Position numbers and translations under genes: made by a program. The notes under the pieces are model-generated. The model saw nothing but the letters and a program-made list of their open reading frames with translations. It had not been told where the DNA came from and searched no databases. DNA of 64,000 bases. Source: Mactra quadrangularis (Eukaryota > Mollusca > Bivalvia > Venerida > Mactridae). Shown piece by piece: positions 46,379 to 59,185 of the stretch. The stretch lies in contig CM046301.1 of NCBI GenBank assembly GCA_025267735.1, forward strand, positions 56,439,872-56,503,871, in the 5' to 3' direction. How positions within the stretch are numbered: position 1 is the first letter of the stretch; the number at the start of each line of letters is the position of its first letter.

Positions 46379-46908
46379 AGCACATTGTAGTTTTAATTTC
46401 AGAGTTTTCACGATAATTTCACGTTCAGTTTAAATCTTAGGAAAACATTAAATTGTTCAGTAGTATTTATCTATATATATCATCTCATTTAAAAAAAACT
46501 GGTTTTTTAATCTATGAAAATAGACATTTAGACCCTTTCTTATTAGTAAGAATGACACGTCAAATTTAAAACATTGGACTATATTTAATTTACTTTCTTT
46601 TACTATGAACATATGTGATGTCATGTGTATATGCCTGTGCGTATTCCAAAAAAGCTATTTCGTGATTTTTAACTGGTCAAGTCAGGATTTAGAGTGCATT
46701 ACGTAAGCAATTAAGGATTCTAATTGGCAGTCAACACGTCAATGGTTTATCTTCTTTAGGTAAAGATAATATTTAATTTCCTTGTATGCTAATAGATTAG
46801 TGTGTGAATAATATAACTTACCTTAGTAGATCTTAGTTATCGAAGTTTCCAGTCTACCAGATTATACTGATGAAATCGTTCCTGTTTTATTTGGATATAA
46901 TTTTAGAT

Positions 46909-46914
46909 AATAAA
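46909..46914 (+). terminator. Candidate polyadenylation signal of the receptor gene
   Basis: A canonical aataaa lies 530 bp after the stop codon, within an AT-rich stretch. Such hexamers occur often by chance here, so support is weak. Confidence 0.25.
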
Positions 46915-46949
46915 AATAATGTTCGTTTCCGTTTATAATTATATCAGTG

Positions 46950-47860
46950 TTGTACTATTATATTCATTATTATTATTATCATTGTAACTTTTACTACTGG
47001 TTATTTTTCCACTGTTGTATTATTATACAAATCTAATTACTCTTTTATTATTATTGTAATTATTATTATATCATTATTATATCATCATTATTAATGTTTT
47101 ATATTAAATTGATTATTTAATCTCGAAAATTGGAGGCAATGAAGAATTATAAATTATGATTTAACTCTTAAATTATTTTTATTTTATTATTAATAATATT
47201 ATTCCGTTGCCGTATTATTATTGTTATTATCTTACAATGCTTATTATTAAATATCATTATTTTTCATTATTTTCACTATAACTATTATTTCATCGTTGAT
47301 ATTTGAGTGTTTTTATATTTTTATAGCTACTAAAAGTTATTTTTATTGTTGGTATTTTGTTATTATTCTATTGATTTTTATTTCCTCGTTGTATTATTAT
47401 TATTGTATATTACTATTACTATAACTTTCATGGAAATATTTCTATTTTCCATTGTCATAATATTATAATAGTTTTTGTTATCAATATTATAACTTTTTTA
47501 TCATTTTATTGTAGTATTATTATTGTAATTCTTGTAATATTAGAATTTTAACTATTACTTCTATTTTAATATTCAACATTGTAATAATTCTTTTATCATC
47601 ATTTATAATTATCATTTTTATTAATTTTTATTTCATTGTATTTTTTTCCCTTATAGATTTTATTGATATTATTATAATTTTTTTATATGTTATTATTTTA
47701 ACTGTTGCTATTTCATTCTTATTCTTTTATAATTATTGTTATATTATATCCGAATTTCATAATCGTAACTATTGCTTTTATTGCCTTGTTATAATAATAT
47801 TTTTGTTATCTTATCATTATCATCATTGTTGTACTATTGTTTTGCTAGCAAAACACTCCT
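46950..47860. repeat. ATT/TTA-rich low-complexity tract
   Basis: About 900 bp is dominated by tattattatt, ttattattg and attattatca words with interruptions. It lies just after the receptor gene. Confidence 0.8.
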
Positions 47861-47869
47861 GCAATGTTT

Positions 47870-49470
47870 GGATCAGTAGTTATTTAAAAATCATTGTCTA
47901 TGCGATAACTGGAAAAGCCATTCGCTTGTCGCGCAAATATGTGCATGTAGTATTTTTTCTTTTGACTTACAGAATGCCACTTCAGGTGTTTTGTCAGAAA
48001 ACATGTGTACAGAGAAAGGGAAAATACTATATAAGCTGCTTTATCATTGTATTTTTATTAGACAGTTTATTTGTGTTTGGTGTTGTATTGATTAAAGTTA
48101 TTAAACTTATTTAAACTTATTAATTTACGTCAAACTTATAATAAATCTTATGTGACAGTTTGTTAAATATTTTATTTGAATGTATTAAATCATATAAACT
48201 ACCCACGATCTAGTTAAGTCAAATTTGCTTCTTTCAACATATTCGAGCATTTCTCAGAATTACATGTACCAACAAGCGCTTTAAAATCAAGGCAAACTGA
48301 CAGTGTATTTATTTTATGGATGATTTGTGTTATAGCTTGCCATTTGAAGTTTGTAAAACACATCGATGCTGCATTAACAAACATTTCAGATCAGGTAACA
48401 CATTTTTGAAGTCTTTTTTATGTAAAAATGACTTGCACTTCAAAAGCGATATACGTACAAACTATAAACGCCGATACAATGCGACTTTTTTCATCTGACA
48501 TGTTTCTCACAGATGGTAAATGCGGAGGACACTCCATTAAATAATTTGATAAAGATATCAAAATTCAGTTGTATGAGGTTTCTGCGTTGAATTTATTTCA
48601 GTTTTATTTTTTACTTTAATGATTACACGCAAAAACAATCAGAAAAGCAGGTTTAACCACAACTCACAAACTTGTTGTAGTGTGAGTGAAAACTATGACC
48701 TCGAAGAACGCTGTTCCGGCTTGAGTTATACAAAAAGAGGTAAACGCATTTAAATTAAGTAAGTAGTTCTTCAAAATAGTCTTAAGTTTTTTTTGCGTTC
48801 ATAAGAGAGTCAATGTTATCGCAGATATTAGACGTAAATGCAAATTTGACACTTTTGGAGTTTGTGTTTTTCATCAAGGTTCTAATTAGGCTATATAAGG
48901 CGATCGAATCGCCTTGACAAGTTTCATTGACACTTCCGGTACTTGCTTATCTTTACACATGAAGCAGAGTATATCTTACTGAACGAGAAATACAATTTAA
49001 AAAGGAAATTTCGTGGCATATTGCCAGTGGTGGCAATGTATTATAGTTTGTCTTTAATTTTTTTTTTCATTCTGTTCATGAGTATACGTTCAATTAAATT
49101 TTACTGTTACATTTGGAAAAATAACCCGACCTTTACAATACATTATACATTTATTCATACAAATGCATTTAATCTAATTAATTATATACATTTTTATAAC
49201 TACTAAAATTCTATTACAAAGAAAGACTAAGTTATTACCTCAGAGTCAATATACATATATGTGACGACACAACTTTAATCAAAGTTGGTTATTAACTGTC
49301 TGCCGCTTTTATTTGGCACATCGAGTTTGTGACAGAAAAATTCCCACATTCATATTCTGATTTCTCGAAAGTTGTATCAAAGGATATGAGGGTTTAAAAA
49401 AAAATTGGCATCATACTGATATTCTAAACTATAATATAAAAAATTAATACGTCTAATAATAAAAAAATTC
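47870..49470. other. Intergenic, no feature seen
   Basis: Small open frames with no recognisable domain, signal or splice context. Confidence 0.4.
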
Positions 49471-49476
49471 CATAGT

Positions 49477-49700
49477 CAAGAATGGGTGAATTCTCCCGTG
49501 GGAGAAATCCCATTTTAGAATTACTAGAATATTCCCATGGGAGAAATCTCATTTTCAAAACGGGAAAATATGCCCGTGGGAGAAATCTCATATTTAGAAA
49601 TTGGAGATTTTTCCCATGGGAGTAGTCCCATTTTCAAAATGGGAGAATATTCCCGTGGGAGAATTCCCATTTTCGAAATGGGAGAACATACCCATTTCAA
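49477..49700. repeat. Palindromic minisatellite around 'ttcccatgggaga'
   Basis: Seven or so units alternate ttcccgtgggagaaatccca and ttttcaaaatgggagaa. Each unit is built from two short palindromes (cccatggg/cccgtggg and cattttcaaaatg), so the whole tract can fold at many positions. Confidence 0.75.
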
Positions 49701-49850
49701 AACTATGACTAGAGATATAAGAGAAATTTGTAATTCAGTTTCTAGAAAGACTGTTAGTAGATTTCATAGATTTCATAAAGTTTTTTTTAAAACTTTAACC
49801 GAAAATGCATAATGTTTTTCTTTTCATTTATGAAATGAAGTATTCATTTA

Positions 49851-52030
49851 TTATACGCCCGTTTTGAAAAACTGTTGTCCGTCTGTTCGTCTGTCCGTCC
49901 ATCCGTCTGTCCGTCTGTCCGTCCGTGGACAATTGCTTGTCCGGATGATAACTCAAGAAAGGATGTACCTAGGTTCCTCAAATTTTATGTGTGGATAGCC
50001 CTTGGGTGGAGGAGGTTCCCTATTGATTTTGAGACTTAAAATAGGTAAAACTTGTCAGGACAATAACTGAACCACCAATGTACCTATGACTTCAAATGTA
50101 CCTATAATGGCATCATATGGGAAAAAAACTTGTCCTGACAATAACTTAACAACCAATCTACCTAGGTTCACCAAATTTTATGTGTCAAGGATGTTCGCAA
50201 TCGGTTTTGGGGCCCCTGGATCAAAGGTCAAGGTCACAGGGACATCATATTGAAAAACCTTGTCCAGACCATAACTCAACAACGACTGTACCTAGGTTCA
50301 CTAAATTTTATGTAAGAGTAGCCCATGTGTCAAAGATGTGCCCTATAGGTTTATGGGGCCCAGGTTCAAAGGTCAAGGTCACAGTGGCATAATATGGAAA
50401 AACTTTGTCCGGACAATAACTGAACCACCAATGTACCTAGGTTCACCAAATTTTATGTGAGAGTTGCCCATGTTTCAAGGATATGCTCTATTGATTTTGG
50501 GGCCCCTGGATTAAAGGTCAAGGTCACAGTGGCATCATATTGAAAAACATTGTCCGGGTAATAACTCAACAATGACTGTACCTAGGTTCACCAAATTTCA
50601 TGTGAGAGTAGCCCATGTGTCAAGGATGTACCTTATCAGTTTTGGGGAAACAGGGTTAAGCTTAAATCTTAAACCAGAAGATATCAAATTACCAAGCTGT
50701 GACTTCAAATGTTCAATCAATATGTTTATAAAGTCAAAATGGCAAACAATGAAACACTTGTCCAGACAATAACTGAACCACCAATGTACCTAGGTTCACC
50801 AAATTTTATGTGAGGGTAGCCCTTGTGTCAAGGATATGCCCTATTGGTTTTTGGGCTCCTGGGTTAAAGGTCAAGGTCACAGGGGCATCATATTGAAAAA
50901 CCTTGTCTAGACAATAACAGAACAACCAATGTACCTAGGTTCACTAAATTTTATGTGAGAGTAGCCAATGTGTCATGGTTATGTCCTATTGGTTTTGGCG
51001 CCTCTGGGTCAAAGGTCAAGGTCACAGGGGCATCATATTGAAAAACATTGTCTGTGTAGTAAATCAACGATGACTGCACCTAAGTTCACCAAATTTCAAG
51101 TGAGAGTAGCCCATGTGTCAAGGATGTTCCCAATCAGTTTTGGGGCCCCTGGGTCAAGTTTAAACCATCATCCAGAAGATATCAAATTACCAAGCAGTGA
51201 CTTCAAATGTTCAATCAATATGTTAACAAAGTCAAAATGGCAAACAATGGAAATAATGCTATATTCAATAAGTAACATGCATTTAGTTCACCAAATTTTA
51301 TGTGAGGGTAGCCCATGTGTCAAGGATGTTCCCAATTGGTTTTGGGTCAAAACTGGGTCAAAGGTCAAGGTCACAGGGGCATCATATGGAAAATCCTTGT
51401 CCTAAACAATGATTGAACCTAGGTTAACCAAATTTTATGTGGATCAGCCCATTTGTCAAGATGTAATGTGTTGATAGCTCTTTGGTATTGGATGTTCTCT
51501 TTTGATTTGGAGACCCCAGGGTCAAAAGTCAAGGTCACAGGGACTTAATTCATATTGAAACATTTTCTGGACAGTAACTCAATAATGATTGTACCTAGGT
51601 TTACCAAATTTTATTTACGGGTAGCCTAAATGTCTAGCATATGTCCCTTTGGTTTTAGGTCCCTGGGTTAAAGGTCAAAGTCACAAGAAAAATCATGAGG
51701 AAAAACCTTGTCCAACAACCAACTTTACCTAAGATCACCAAATTTTATGTATCAATACTCTTTGGGTCAAGGGCGAGAACTTTTAATTCTGAGGCCCCAG
51801 GGTCAAGGTCACTGGAAGTTTGTTTTGGAAAACTTTGTGTCGGTGATAACTCAACATTGGCTGTACCTAGGTTCTCAAAATCTTTGCTTTGGATAGCCCT
51901 CCAGTTAAGGATGGGACCTATTCTGAGATCGCGTGGTCATTGGTCAAGGTCACAGGGACTTCATATGAGATAGAACACAGCATGGACTGCACACGGGCGT
52001 ATAATGCCCCGCCCAGCGGAGCTCTTGTAA
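49851..52030. mobile_element. Large element made of about 13 degenerate tandem units with TIRs
   Basis: Ends: ttatacgcccgt (49851-49862) and acgggcgtataa (51993-52004), then tgccccgcccagcgg. A gtccgtctgtccgtccg tract follows the left end. Units of about 140-215 bp carry tgtacctaggttcaccaaat, tttatgtgagagtagccca and aaaggtcaaggtcaca. Open frames across it are repeat artefacts. Reversed relatives occur at 21003-21480. Confidence 0.75.
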
Positions 52031-52039
52031 TTTATCATC

Positions 52040-53110
52040 TTTTGAAAGAATATAAAGTCGTAAATATATTAAATGGCTTTAAATGTATTAACCTGTGTCT
52101 ATGAATACATTTTATAGATTTACATGATCAAGATAAATACGTGAATACAGGCTTCCTTTAGTACATACAACGGAAATGAAAGCTGATAACACTTTTATTC
52201 TTTTATTTTATACCAATAATAAACTTAACCCATTAGCCTTCAAAGTCCCGGAACTAGCAAAATTTGATATAGCCTTGTGAAGATTACTTGATTCATTCAG
52301 TTTGACTAGCTAATCATTATGCATTAAACTTCATAACATTAATAATGGGTCTAGTGCTCGATAAAATTCATGATAACTGTTGTTATTCATTTGTATTAAA
52401 TGCATCTTTTTATAGTGGCTTAAACATTGATTTCTAAATAATCATTAGCAATATAGCATTTATAAGTGTACCATTTAATTCACGATTGAAAATCAAGTAC
52501 ATATTTCATCATCGGTGTTATTATAATAAATACATATGTAGTACTAATAATAAACAATGATTAACTCCCTTAAATGTGCTAGAATATTATAACCTGGTAG
52601 GGTTTGTAAAACAGACAATAAAATCAATAGTTCACTATATTGATAGAACACTTCATAAAACATTAGCATGCTGAAGCACGGTTGAACGTTTCAATTGACT
52701 TCTTAAGCTAGAAATATGCCTCTATAGTGACTACCTACCTAGTTTTAACAAGACTTGATTCTGGCTTGAAAGTTAAAGATGATGAAAAATTAACATAGAG
52801 ATAAAAGTTTATGGCCGTTAGAGTGGTTTCATCGGACTTTTAAGTGGATGGTAAAGGTTAGAGCTGTTATTGATTGGGCTCGAAGCCTAGCGACGATATC
52901 GATATATCGTGAAATTAATATCCACGATACTCCGATATATATCGATACCTTCACTGGTTTGATTATATGAAATAAACACAGCTTAGTGTAAGTCATAGAA
53001 ACATGAGCATCACATTTTAAAATATTGCCTATGATTGCACCTAAGACTTTTTGTAGTTTAACACATTGAATTAATCATTTTGTAGTAAAACATTTAAGTT
53101 TCTTGACTTT
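52040..53110. other. Intergenic AT-rich stretch
   Basis: No gene seen. A local palindromic patch at about 52896-52950 (gatatcgatatatcgt ... atatatcgatac) is the only structure noticed. Confidence 0.45.
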
Positions 53111-53112
53111 TT

Positions 53113-53822
53113 AACTCACCTGAGCTACCTCATGGTGAGCTTTTATGATCGTTAAATATCCGGCGTTCGTCGTCCGTCCACAATTGCTTGTAAACACTCA
53201 AGTAGTTACACTTTAGGCTCAATTCCCGCAAACTTTGTGAGGGTGCTTGTCTAGGTGATTGCTCGGATGGGTTCGATCATGGGCCTTCTCTGACAAACTA
53301 GGTCACAGGAGCTAAAAATAACAAAATCCTTGTTAACACTATAGGTTCTACTGTTTTGATCGAAATATCCTAGAACTCGGTCTAAAAGATTGTTTTGATG
53401 ATTTCTAGATCAAGTATGAATATGGGTCACCTGGGTAAAAAACTAGGTCACTCAGCCTAAGTATGGAAAAACCCTATGAACACGTTAGTTGTCACAATTG
53501 TTACTCATTCGTCATTAAACTTAGTCAGGATGCTCGTCTAGGTAATTGCTTGAATGAGTTCGAATATGAGTCATCTTGGATAAAAAAACTACTTCTCAGG
53601 AGCCTTTATACTACTAAAAACATTTGTCTGACAAGCAGGTGTGATGACATATGAATCAGATTCCCATACAGATCATCTTGCTATACAAAGCCTACATTTT
53701 AAGCATTTGGTGCGATAAAAGTGTGATAAACCATTACAAAATATAACTATCTTACTCAGTTCATGTATGCACTTATGGTACTCAGGTGAGCGATAAAGGG
53801 CCATCATGACCCTCTTGTTTGT
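53113..53822. mobile_element. TIR repeat 'ctcacctgag ... ctcaggtgag'
   Basis: The left end ctcacctgagctacctcatg and the right end cttatggtactcaggtgag are inverted repeats. The right side continues with agggccatcatgaccct, a small stem. Inside, 'ttcgtcgtccgtccacaatt' and 'gggtaaaaaactaggtcac' words repeat in degenerate units. Confidence 0.65.
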
Positions 53823-54660
53823 ATTATAATCAGTACTTAAAAGCAAAGTAGTAGTTTGTTTTGTATTAAGCTTTATTTTGTTCTTTCTACACCATATAAG
53901 TAACCTGTTAAGATCATTTTGAATGGATTGCTTGATAGATTCAATGGAATTGCCGTAAGTATAAAGTGTGGTGTCATCCGGGTACATGTCCGTCTCAGTA
54001 AATCGAAGGTGTTGCGGTAAGTCATTTATAAAAATAAGAAAAGCAAAGGGTCAAAAATTGAGCTATGGAGAACACCTGCAATGATATTTTGTAAAGATGA
54101 CGATGACTTACTATTTTAACCATTTGTTTTCTATTTGAAAGGTAAGATTCGAACCAAGATATCGTTTTTTCCCGCAAATGGTATTGCCTAAGCTTTAGTA
54201 ACAGAATTTTAAGATTGACTCAATCAAAGGCCTTGATAAAGTCAAGAAATAATGTTCCTACTAAATTGCCATTGTCTATTTGTTTTGTCCAATCATCAAC
54301 TAAGCGAATCAAAGGGGGTTGGCAAAAATGAGTTCTGCGAAAACCTGATTGTTTTGTGTAAAGCATTTTTAAGCGATCAAAGAAATCGTGCGTTTGATTT
54401 GAAATATGTTTCTCAAAATTTTTAGTCGACAGTATAGTGATAGGCCGATAGTTATTCGGGTCATCGGGAGAACCCTGTTTGAAGAGAGGAATTACTCGTG
54501 CATGTTTTAAATGTTCTGGGAAGCCTAAACTTATGCTGTTGTTTATAATCGATGTAAGTGAAATGACAATTGCGTCTGACCTTAATTTTAATAATTTAGG
54601 ACTAATTTCGTCTAAACCCACACATTTGTTTATTATCAGTTTTTCAATGATCTTTTTTTA
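53822..54660 (-). pseudogene. Non-LTR retrotransposon reverse transcriptase, truncated and frame-shifted
   Basis: On the minus strand: GLDEISPKLLKL, HARVIPLFKQGSPDDPNNYR, PITILSTKNFEKHI, LYTKQSGFRRTH, LVGTLFLDFIKAFD (motif A), then SWFESYLSNRKQMV, a frame change, INDLPQHLRF and MYPDDTTLY (the catalytic [Y/F]xDD box with P in the second position), and WCRKNKIKLNTKQT. It fits a Jockey/CR1-type RT. The 3' end stops exactly at the boundary of the 53113-53822 repeat. Confidence 0.75.
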
Positions 54661-54779
54661 AGTGAAAGGATTGAGGTTTTTAACGTAAAAAGATTCCGAA
54701 GAGTTTATTTCAATAGATTAAGAGAACGGTCGAGGAAATAATTTCTATACTCGAATCAGTACCCTCTTTGGAACACTTG

Positions 54780-54830
54780 TTTCGAATCCAGACTATCAAC
54801 CAACTGCACTACCGAGCCTTGTTGTAAAAT
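54780..54830 (-). repeat. tRNA-like scrap, minus strand
   Basis: aggctcggtagtgcagttgg and tctggattcgaaac on the minus strand resemble A and B boxes. It is probably a decayed SINE head. Confidence 0.3.
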
Positions 54831-55276
54831 CAATAGTCAGTCAATAGTCAATTATGGCACGGGTTATAAACAACAGATCTAGTAAAGGTTAATACCATCA
54901 TAAATCGACGCCAAATAAAGCAGCGGTGTTAGGAACAGTTCGTACCAAAAAATATCCTGTTAATATAAACAATACAATGACATAATCCAATACGGGGAAT
55001 GCTCAGGATGACAATAAAGTATTGCATAGTTTTTTGATGTTTTTATGATGTCTTGCTGGTGTAATGCTAAAGCATTTCACTATCACAAGCAAGATTGACT
55101 AAGAGAGTATACAATCTATCATCAAAACTCACCTGAAGTGAGATTTGAACTTGTTTATAAGTCTGTTTTCTGAAGTCAGAAATAAATAGCCACTGAGCTT
55201 CTGTGACAAATAAATAATTTAACTTTTACTTCAGATTACATAAAAACAAACAAAGTCGGCCATATCAGAGATATAG

Positions 55277-55689
55277 GGCACGTTACGCAAGGCGATAGCT
55301 AGCTAGCGCTTTGTAGCGATTTCCTATGGAACGGTTTGCTACAATCGAGCAAATTGAATCGCTAGCTAGCGAAACGTAGCAAGTTTTTTTCTTGCTAGCC
55401 GTATCATTCGGAACGTTTCTGATTTTTTACAAATTGGCTGCCCCCTGTGGGAATGTGTTTCTTTTTCAATAATACTGATTATATTTCATTTAATGTATTA
55501 TATTTTGTCAAAGCGGTTAAATAGAATAATCATGGTGATAATTGATTTGAATATTTTTCATTTATTGCATTTCTGAACTATTTGTTTTAGAAAGTCGCCA
55601 TCTTGGATTTGCTAGATTGAAGCAAACCGTTCCGTAGACCTCTTGTGCTACAATAAATCGCTTTCAAAAAACGCCTTGCGGAACATGCC
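55277..55689. mobile_element. MITE-like element with about 75-bp inverted ends
   Basis: Left ggcacgttacgcaaggcg ... gcgatttcctatggaacggt and right (inverted) ggcatgttccgcaaggcg ... tctacggaacggtttgct pair with some gaps. The interior repeats 'ctagctagcg'. Confidence 0.6.
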
Positions 55690-55703
55690 AATAGATAACT
55701 GGG

Positions 55704-56281
55704 CTGCGTTCAGTTAGCAGTTAGCGTTAGCCAAACACATTTATCGTTATGAACGGTTAATTGAACGACCCGTTGAAGTGCGAACGTTTAAAGATGGCGG
55801 GCGAGAGAGTCGTTACTTTTATTTTATTAGAAGAATTCGGAGAGGAGGACTTGTTTACTTGTTTTTTGTACATGCATTGATCTAAATCAACGGGAGTAAC
55901 ACCACTGACTTCGTTGGACCTAATCCAGAAATTAAATTTATGGGTTTTTCCGTCCTACACATTATTGCTAAACAACACGAACTATGGATTAAATACTACT
56001 GTTCTTTTTTACACACGTTTTCATTGAAACAGTGAAAGTTTGTTTGTACCGGAGGGGAAAGCCCAAATATTTGAATTTCGGATATAGTCTATTCGCTATG
56101 GCAGTTACTATTTTGCAAAATGTACTGGAACTATTTTGTTTCAGGTTGTTTCATATTCGCGTACCATATACTAAAACCGTTAGCTGTTGGCCTTAAACGT
56201 TTTCTGCTAACAGGCCGTTCAATTATTACTGTTGGCGAACGTTACAGAACGTTTCAGGAGGTTTGCAGTAACTGAACGCAG
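55704..56281. mobile_element. MITE-like element, ends 'ctgcgttcagtta'
   Basis: The left end ctgcgttcagttagcagtta and the right end ttgcagtaactgaacgcag are inverted repeats. aacgttacagaacgtttcag near the right end mirrors words near the left. It lies 14 bp from the previous element. Confidence 0.6.
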
Positions 56282-56359
56282 GGCTGTTATTATCTATGTT
56301 TCTGCTCATGCATACTGTCACGATGTTTACACACTCTAAAATAACGATAAATTTATAGT

Positions 56360-58000
56360 TTGTTCACTGAAGAGCTACATGAAGCTAAGCAACGCAAGTG
56401 TAAGTTAGAGCGAAAATGGAAACAAAGTAAACTAACTGTAGATCATCAAATTTATAGAAGTTACTGTTCAGAATTCAGCAAGTTACTCAAATCTGCACAC
56501 ATAGAGTACTATTTCAATATAGAATCTTGCGAAAGTGATTTCAAGAGTTTGTTTAAGATAACAAACCACTTACTAGGTGATAGCCAACATCAATGCAATC
56601 TCCCATCAGGTGTCACTGCAAAAGAACTCTCTCAAAACTTTTTTTATCTCAAAAATAGAAACTATTAGAAGTGACATTGCTGAACAAAATACTGGAACTA
56701 CTGTTGAGACTACCAGTGAATTTGACTTAGAAACAAAGCTAAGCCATATATCTCTTGCATCTCAAGAAGAGGTTAAAAAACTGATACTGGCTACACCAAA
56801 TAAATCATGTGAACTTGACCCACTGCCAACTTGGTTACTGAAGGCTTGTATGAATGAGCTAGCACCTATCATTACACAAATCATAAATGCTTCAATCAGT
56901 TCATGCTTTGTACCAAAGTCTTTGAAGAGTGCCATTATATGTCCTTTATTGAAAAAAACTGGACTAGATTCTGCTGTCTTAAAGAACTATTGACCAGTTT
57001 CAAACCTTCATTTTATTGGTAAAATACTTGAAAAGTGGTAAATAATCGCTTAGAAAGTCATCTAGCTGAAGACTCGTTACATGAACCACATCAGTCAGCA
57101 TATCGTAAATATCATTCAACAGAGACAGCATTGTTGAAAGTTCAAAATGATCTATTAACCTCCTTGGACAGTAATAATGTTGCTGTTCTGGTTATGCTTG
57201 ACTTGTCAGCTGCCTTTGATACGATAGATCACGAGACACTTCTTAATCGGCTTCGCTCCCTTTTTGGTATTGTGGATAATTCTCTTTTGTGGATCTCATC
57301 TTACCTCAATGATCGTTTTCAAACTGTTTGCATAGATGGTGACTTTTCTGACCCTGTTTCTATTAAATATAGCATTCCTCGGGGATCTGTTTTAGGCCTA
57401 AAGTTCTTTACAATGTATACTAAGCCTGTTGGTGACATTTGTAGGAAACATGGTCTTTTGAATCACTTTTATGCCGACGACTCACAATTATACATTTCAT
57501 TTAAACCTTTGGACAATGTGTTAAAAACTGAGGCCTTGTATCGTTTCGAAACTGTTTGAATGAAGTCATCCTATGGATGAACAAAAACATGTTAAAATTG
57601 AACACGGATAAGACTGAAGTTGTGCTATTTTCATCAAGACACATTATTAAACATGTTGACAGTGTAGAAATCAAAGTTGGTGATTCTCTGATCAAATCTA
57701 CTAGTTATGCAAAGAATCTTGGAACATACTTTACATCACGCATGGACATGGAGCGCCAAGTAAATCATGAGATAAAAACTGCATACATCAATCTTAAAAA
57801 CATAAGTCGAATAAGGAAATATCTGTCCATGGATGCAACAAAAACCCTAGTGAATTCATTGGTCACATCTCGTTTGGATTACTGCAATGCTCTTCTTATT
57901 GGCATCTCAGATTCAAGTCTTAAAAAACTGCAACGTGTGCAGAACACAGCAGCTCGTATTATTACTAAAATATCTCTTAATATTCATACTATTCCCCCAT
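56360..58000 (+). pseudogene. CR1/L2-type non-LTR retrotransposon reverse transcriptase, broken
   Basis: In order: an endonuclease-RT linker (LHEAKQRKCKLERKWKQSKL; YRSYCSEFSKLLKSA), then DPLPTWLLKACMNELAPII and SLKSAIICPLLKKTGLD, a stop after KNY, a frame change, HEPHQSAYRKYHSTETALLK, VLVMLDLSAAFDTIDHETLL (motif A), IPRGSVLGLKFF (usually PQGSVLGP), NHFYADDSQLYISF (motif C, YADD intact), and MNKNMLKLNTDKTEVVLFSS. The RT ends near LQRVQNTAARIITK. Frameshifts and stops mean it cannot be active. The endonuclease half is absent. Confidence 0.85.
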
Positions 58001-58890
58001 AGGCTGGGGGTTGCATTTTCACAGTTTATTTACTCATTACCTTTAAGATTAATACTTTATCTAACCAATCAGGCGCTGACACTGATGGATGTTCTGGCAG
58101 GATCCTTGGATCGGAATCGGACTTTGCACCTTGCAACTATGGATTTTCTAGGGCATCTAGCTAGATTCCCAATTGGCTAGGTGTTGCCTTTCCACCAATA
58201 AAATAATCATTACCTTTAAGATTAATACCTTATCTAACCAATCTGGCACAGACACTGATGGATGTTTTGGCAGAATCCTTGGATCGGAATCGGACTTTGC
58301 ACCTTGCAATTATGGATTTTCTAGGGCATCTAGCCAGATTCCCAATTGGCTAGGTGTTGCCTTTCCACCAATAAAATAATCATTACCTTTAAGATTAATA
58401 CCTTATCTAACCAATCTGGCACAGACACTGATGGATGTTTTGGCAGAATCCTTGGATCGGAATCGGACTTTGCACCTTGCAATTATGGATTTTCTAGGGC
58501 ATCTAGCCTGATTCCCCATTGGCTATGTGTTGCCTTTCCACCAATAAAATAATCATTACCTTTAAGATTAATACCTTATCTTACCAATCATACACAGTCG
58601 CTGATGGATGTTCCAGAGGGATCCTTGGATTGGAATCTAACTTTGCACCTTGCAATCATGGATCTTTCAAGACATCGGGCTGGATTACCTATTGGTCGGT
58701 GGCCGCATTTTCTCATACTCTAATCATAACTATTATCACTTTTACTTTATCACTATTTAATGCATTGTTGGGGGACGCGCGGGCGGTGATGCTGGTGGAT
58801 GTTCGGGCGGGAGCCTTGGATTGAAATCCAACTTTGCACCTTGCAATCATGGATTTTTGGAGCATTGGCCTGATTCCCCATCCACCATTT
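58000..58890 (+). repeat. 173-bp satellite-like array (about five units) in the 3' part of the retrotransposon
   Basis: Units begin at about 58000, 58173, 58346, 58519 and 58692. Units 2 and 3 are almost identical; units 1, 4 and 5 are diverged. Marker words are gttgcctttccaccaataaa, cattacctttaagattaata and ggactttgcaccttgcaatt. It sits between the RT frame and the retrotransposon 3' tail. The open frames at exact 173-bp steps are repeat artefacts. Confidence 0.9.
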
Positions 58891-59109
58891 TGCTGCCGTT
58901 CTAACAACAATCCATCATCTCTCATTCACTATATTTTTTACAGTTGAAAATTCTCTGGTTTTGTTGTTGTTGTTGTTTTTAAACTGCTATTAGCACTTTA
59001 TTGATCACTAATTCTTAGTTTTATATTACTCTTCAGTTTATGTTTTCTTATATTTATCATCTATTATTCACTTTCATTTTCATTTAAACTTGTTTTTTTC
59101 CTAATTATG

Positions 59110-59185
59110 CTTATGATTGTGAAGTGCTTTTGAACATATATTCAATATGGAAAGAGCGCTATACAAATGCGGTATATATCTAAAC
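59110..59185 (+). repeat. CR1/L2-type 3' terminus
   Basis: tgattgtgaagtgcttttga and ggaaagagcgctatacaaat, then gcggtatatat, form the typical 3' end of CR1/L2-like elements. It closes the element that begins near 56360. Confidence 0.65.

Noticed and set aside
48316..48498. Cys-containing small secreted peptide (EVCKTHRCCINKHF)
   Set aside because: No signal sequence, no splice context and no cysteine spacing that I recognise.
50180..51973. Series of long open frames on the + strand
   Set aside because: They lie wholly in the degenerate tandem element and follow its period; no codon-level domain is recognisable.
58173..58824. Three near-identical open frames at 173-bp steps
   Set aside because: They arise from a 173-bp tandem repeat; the frames overlap by a few bases and have no protein features beyond the repeat.
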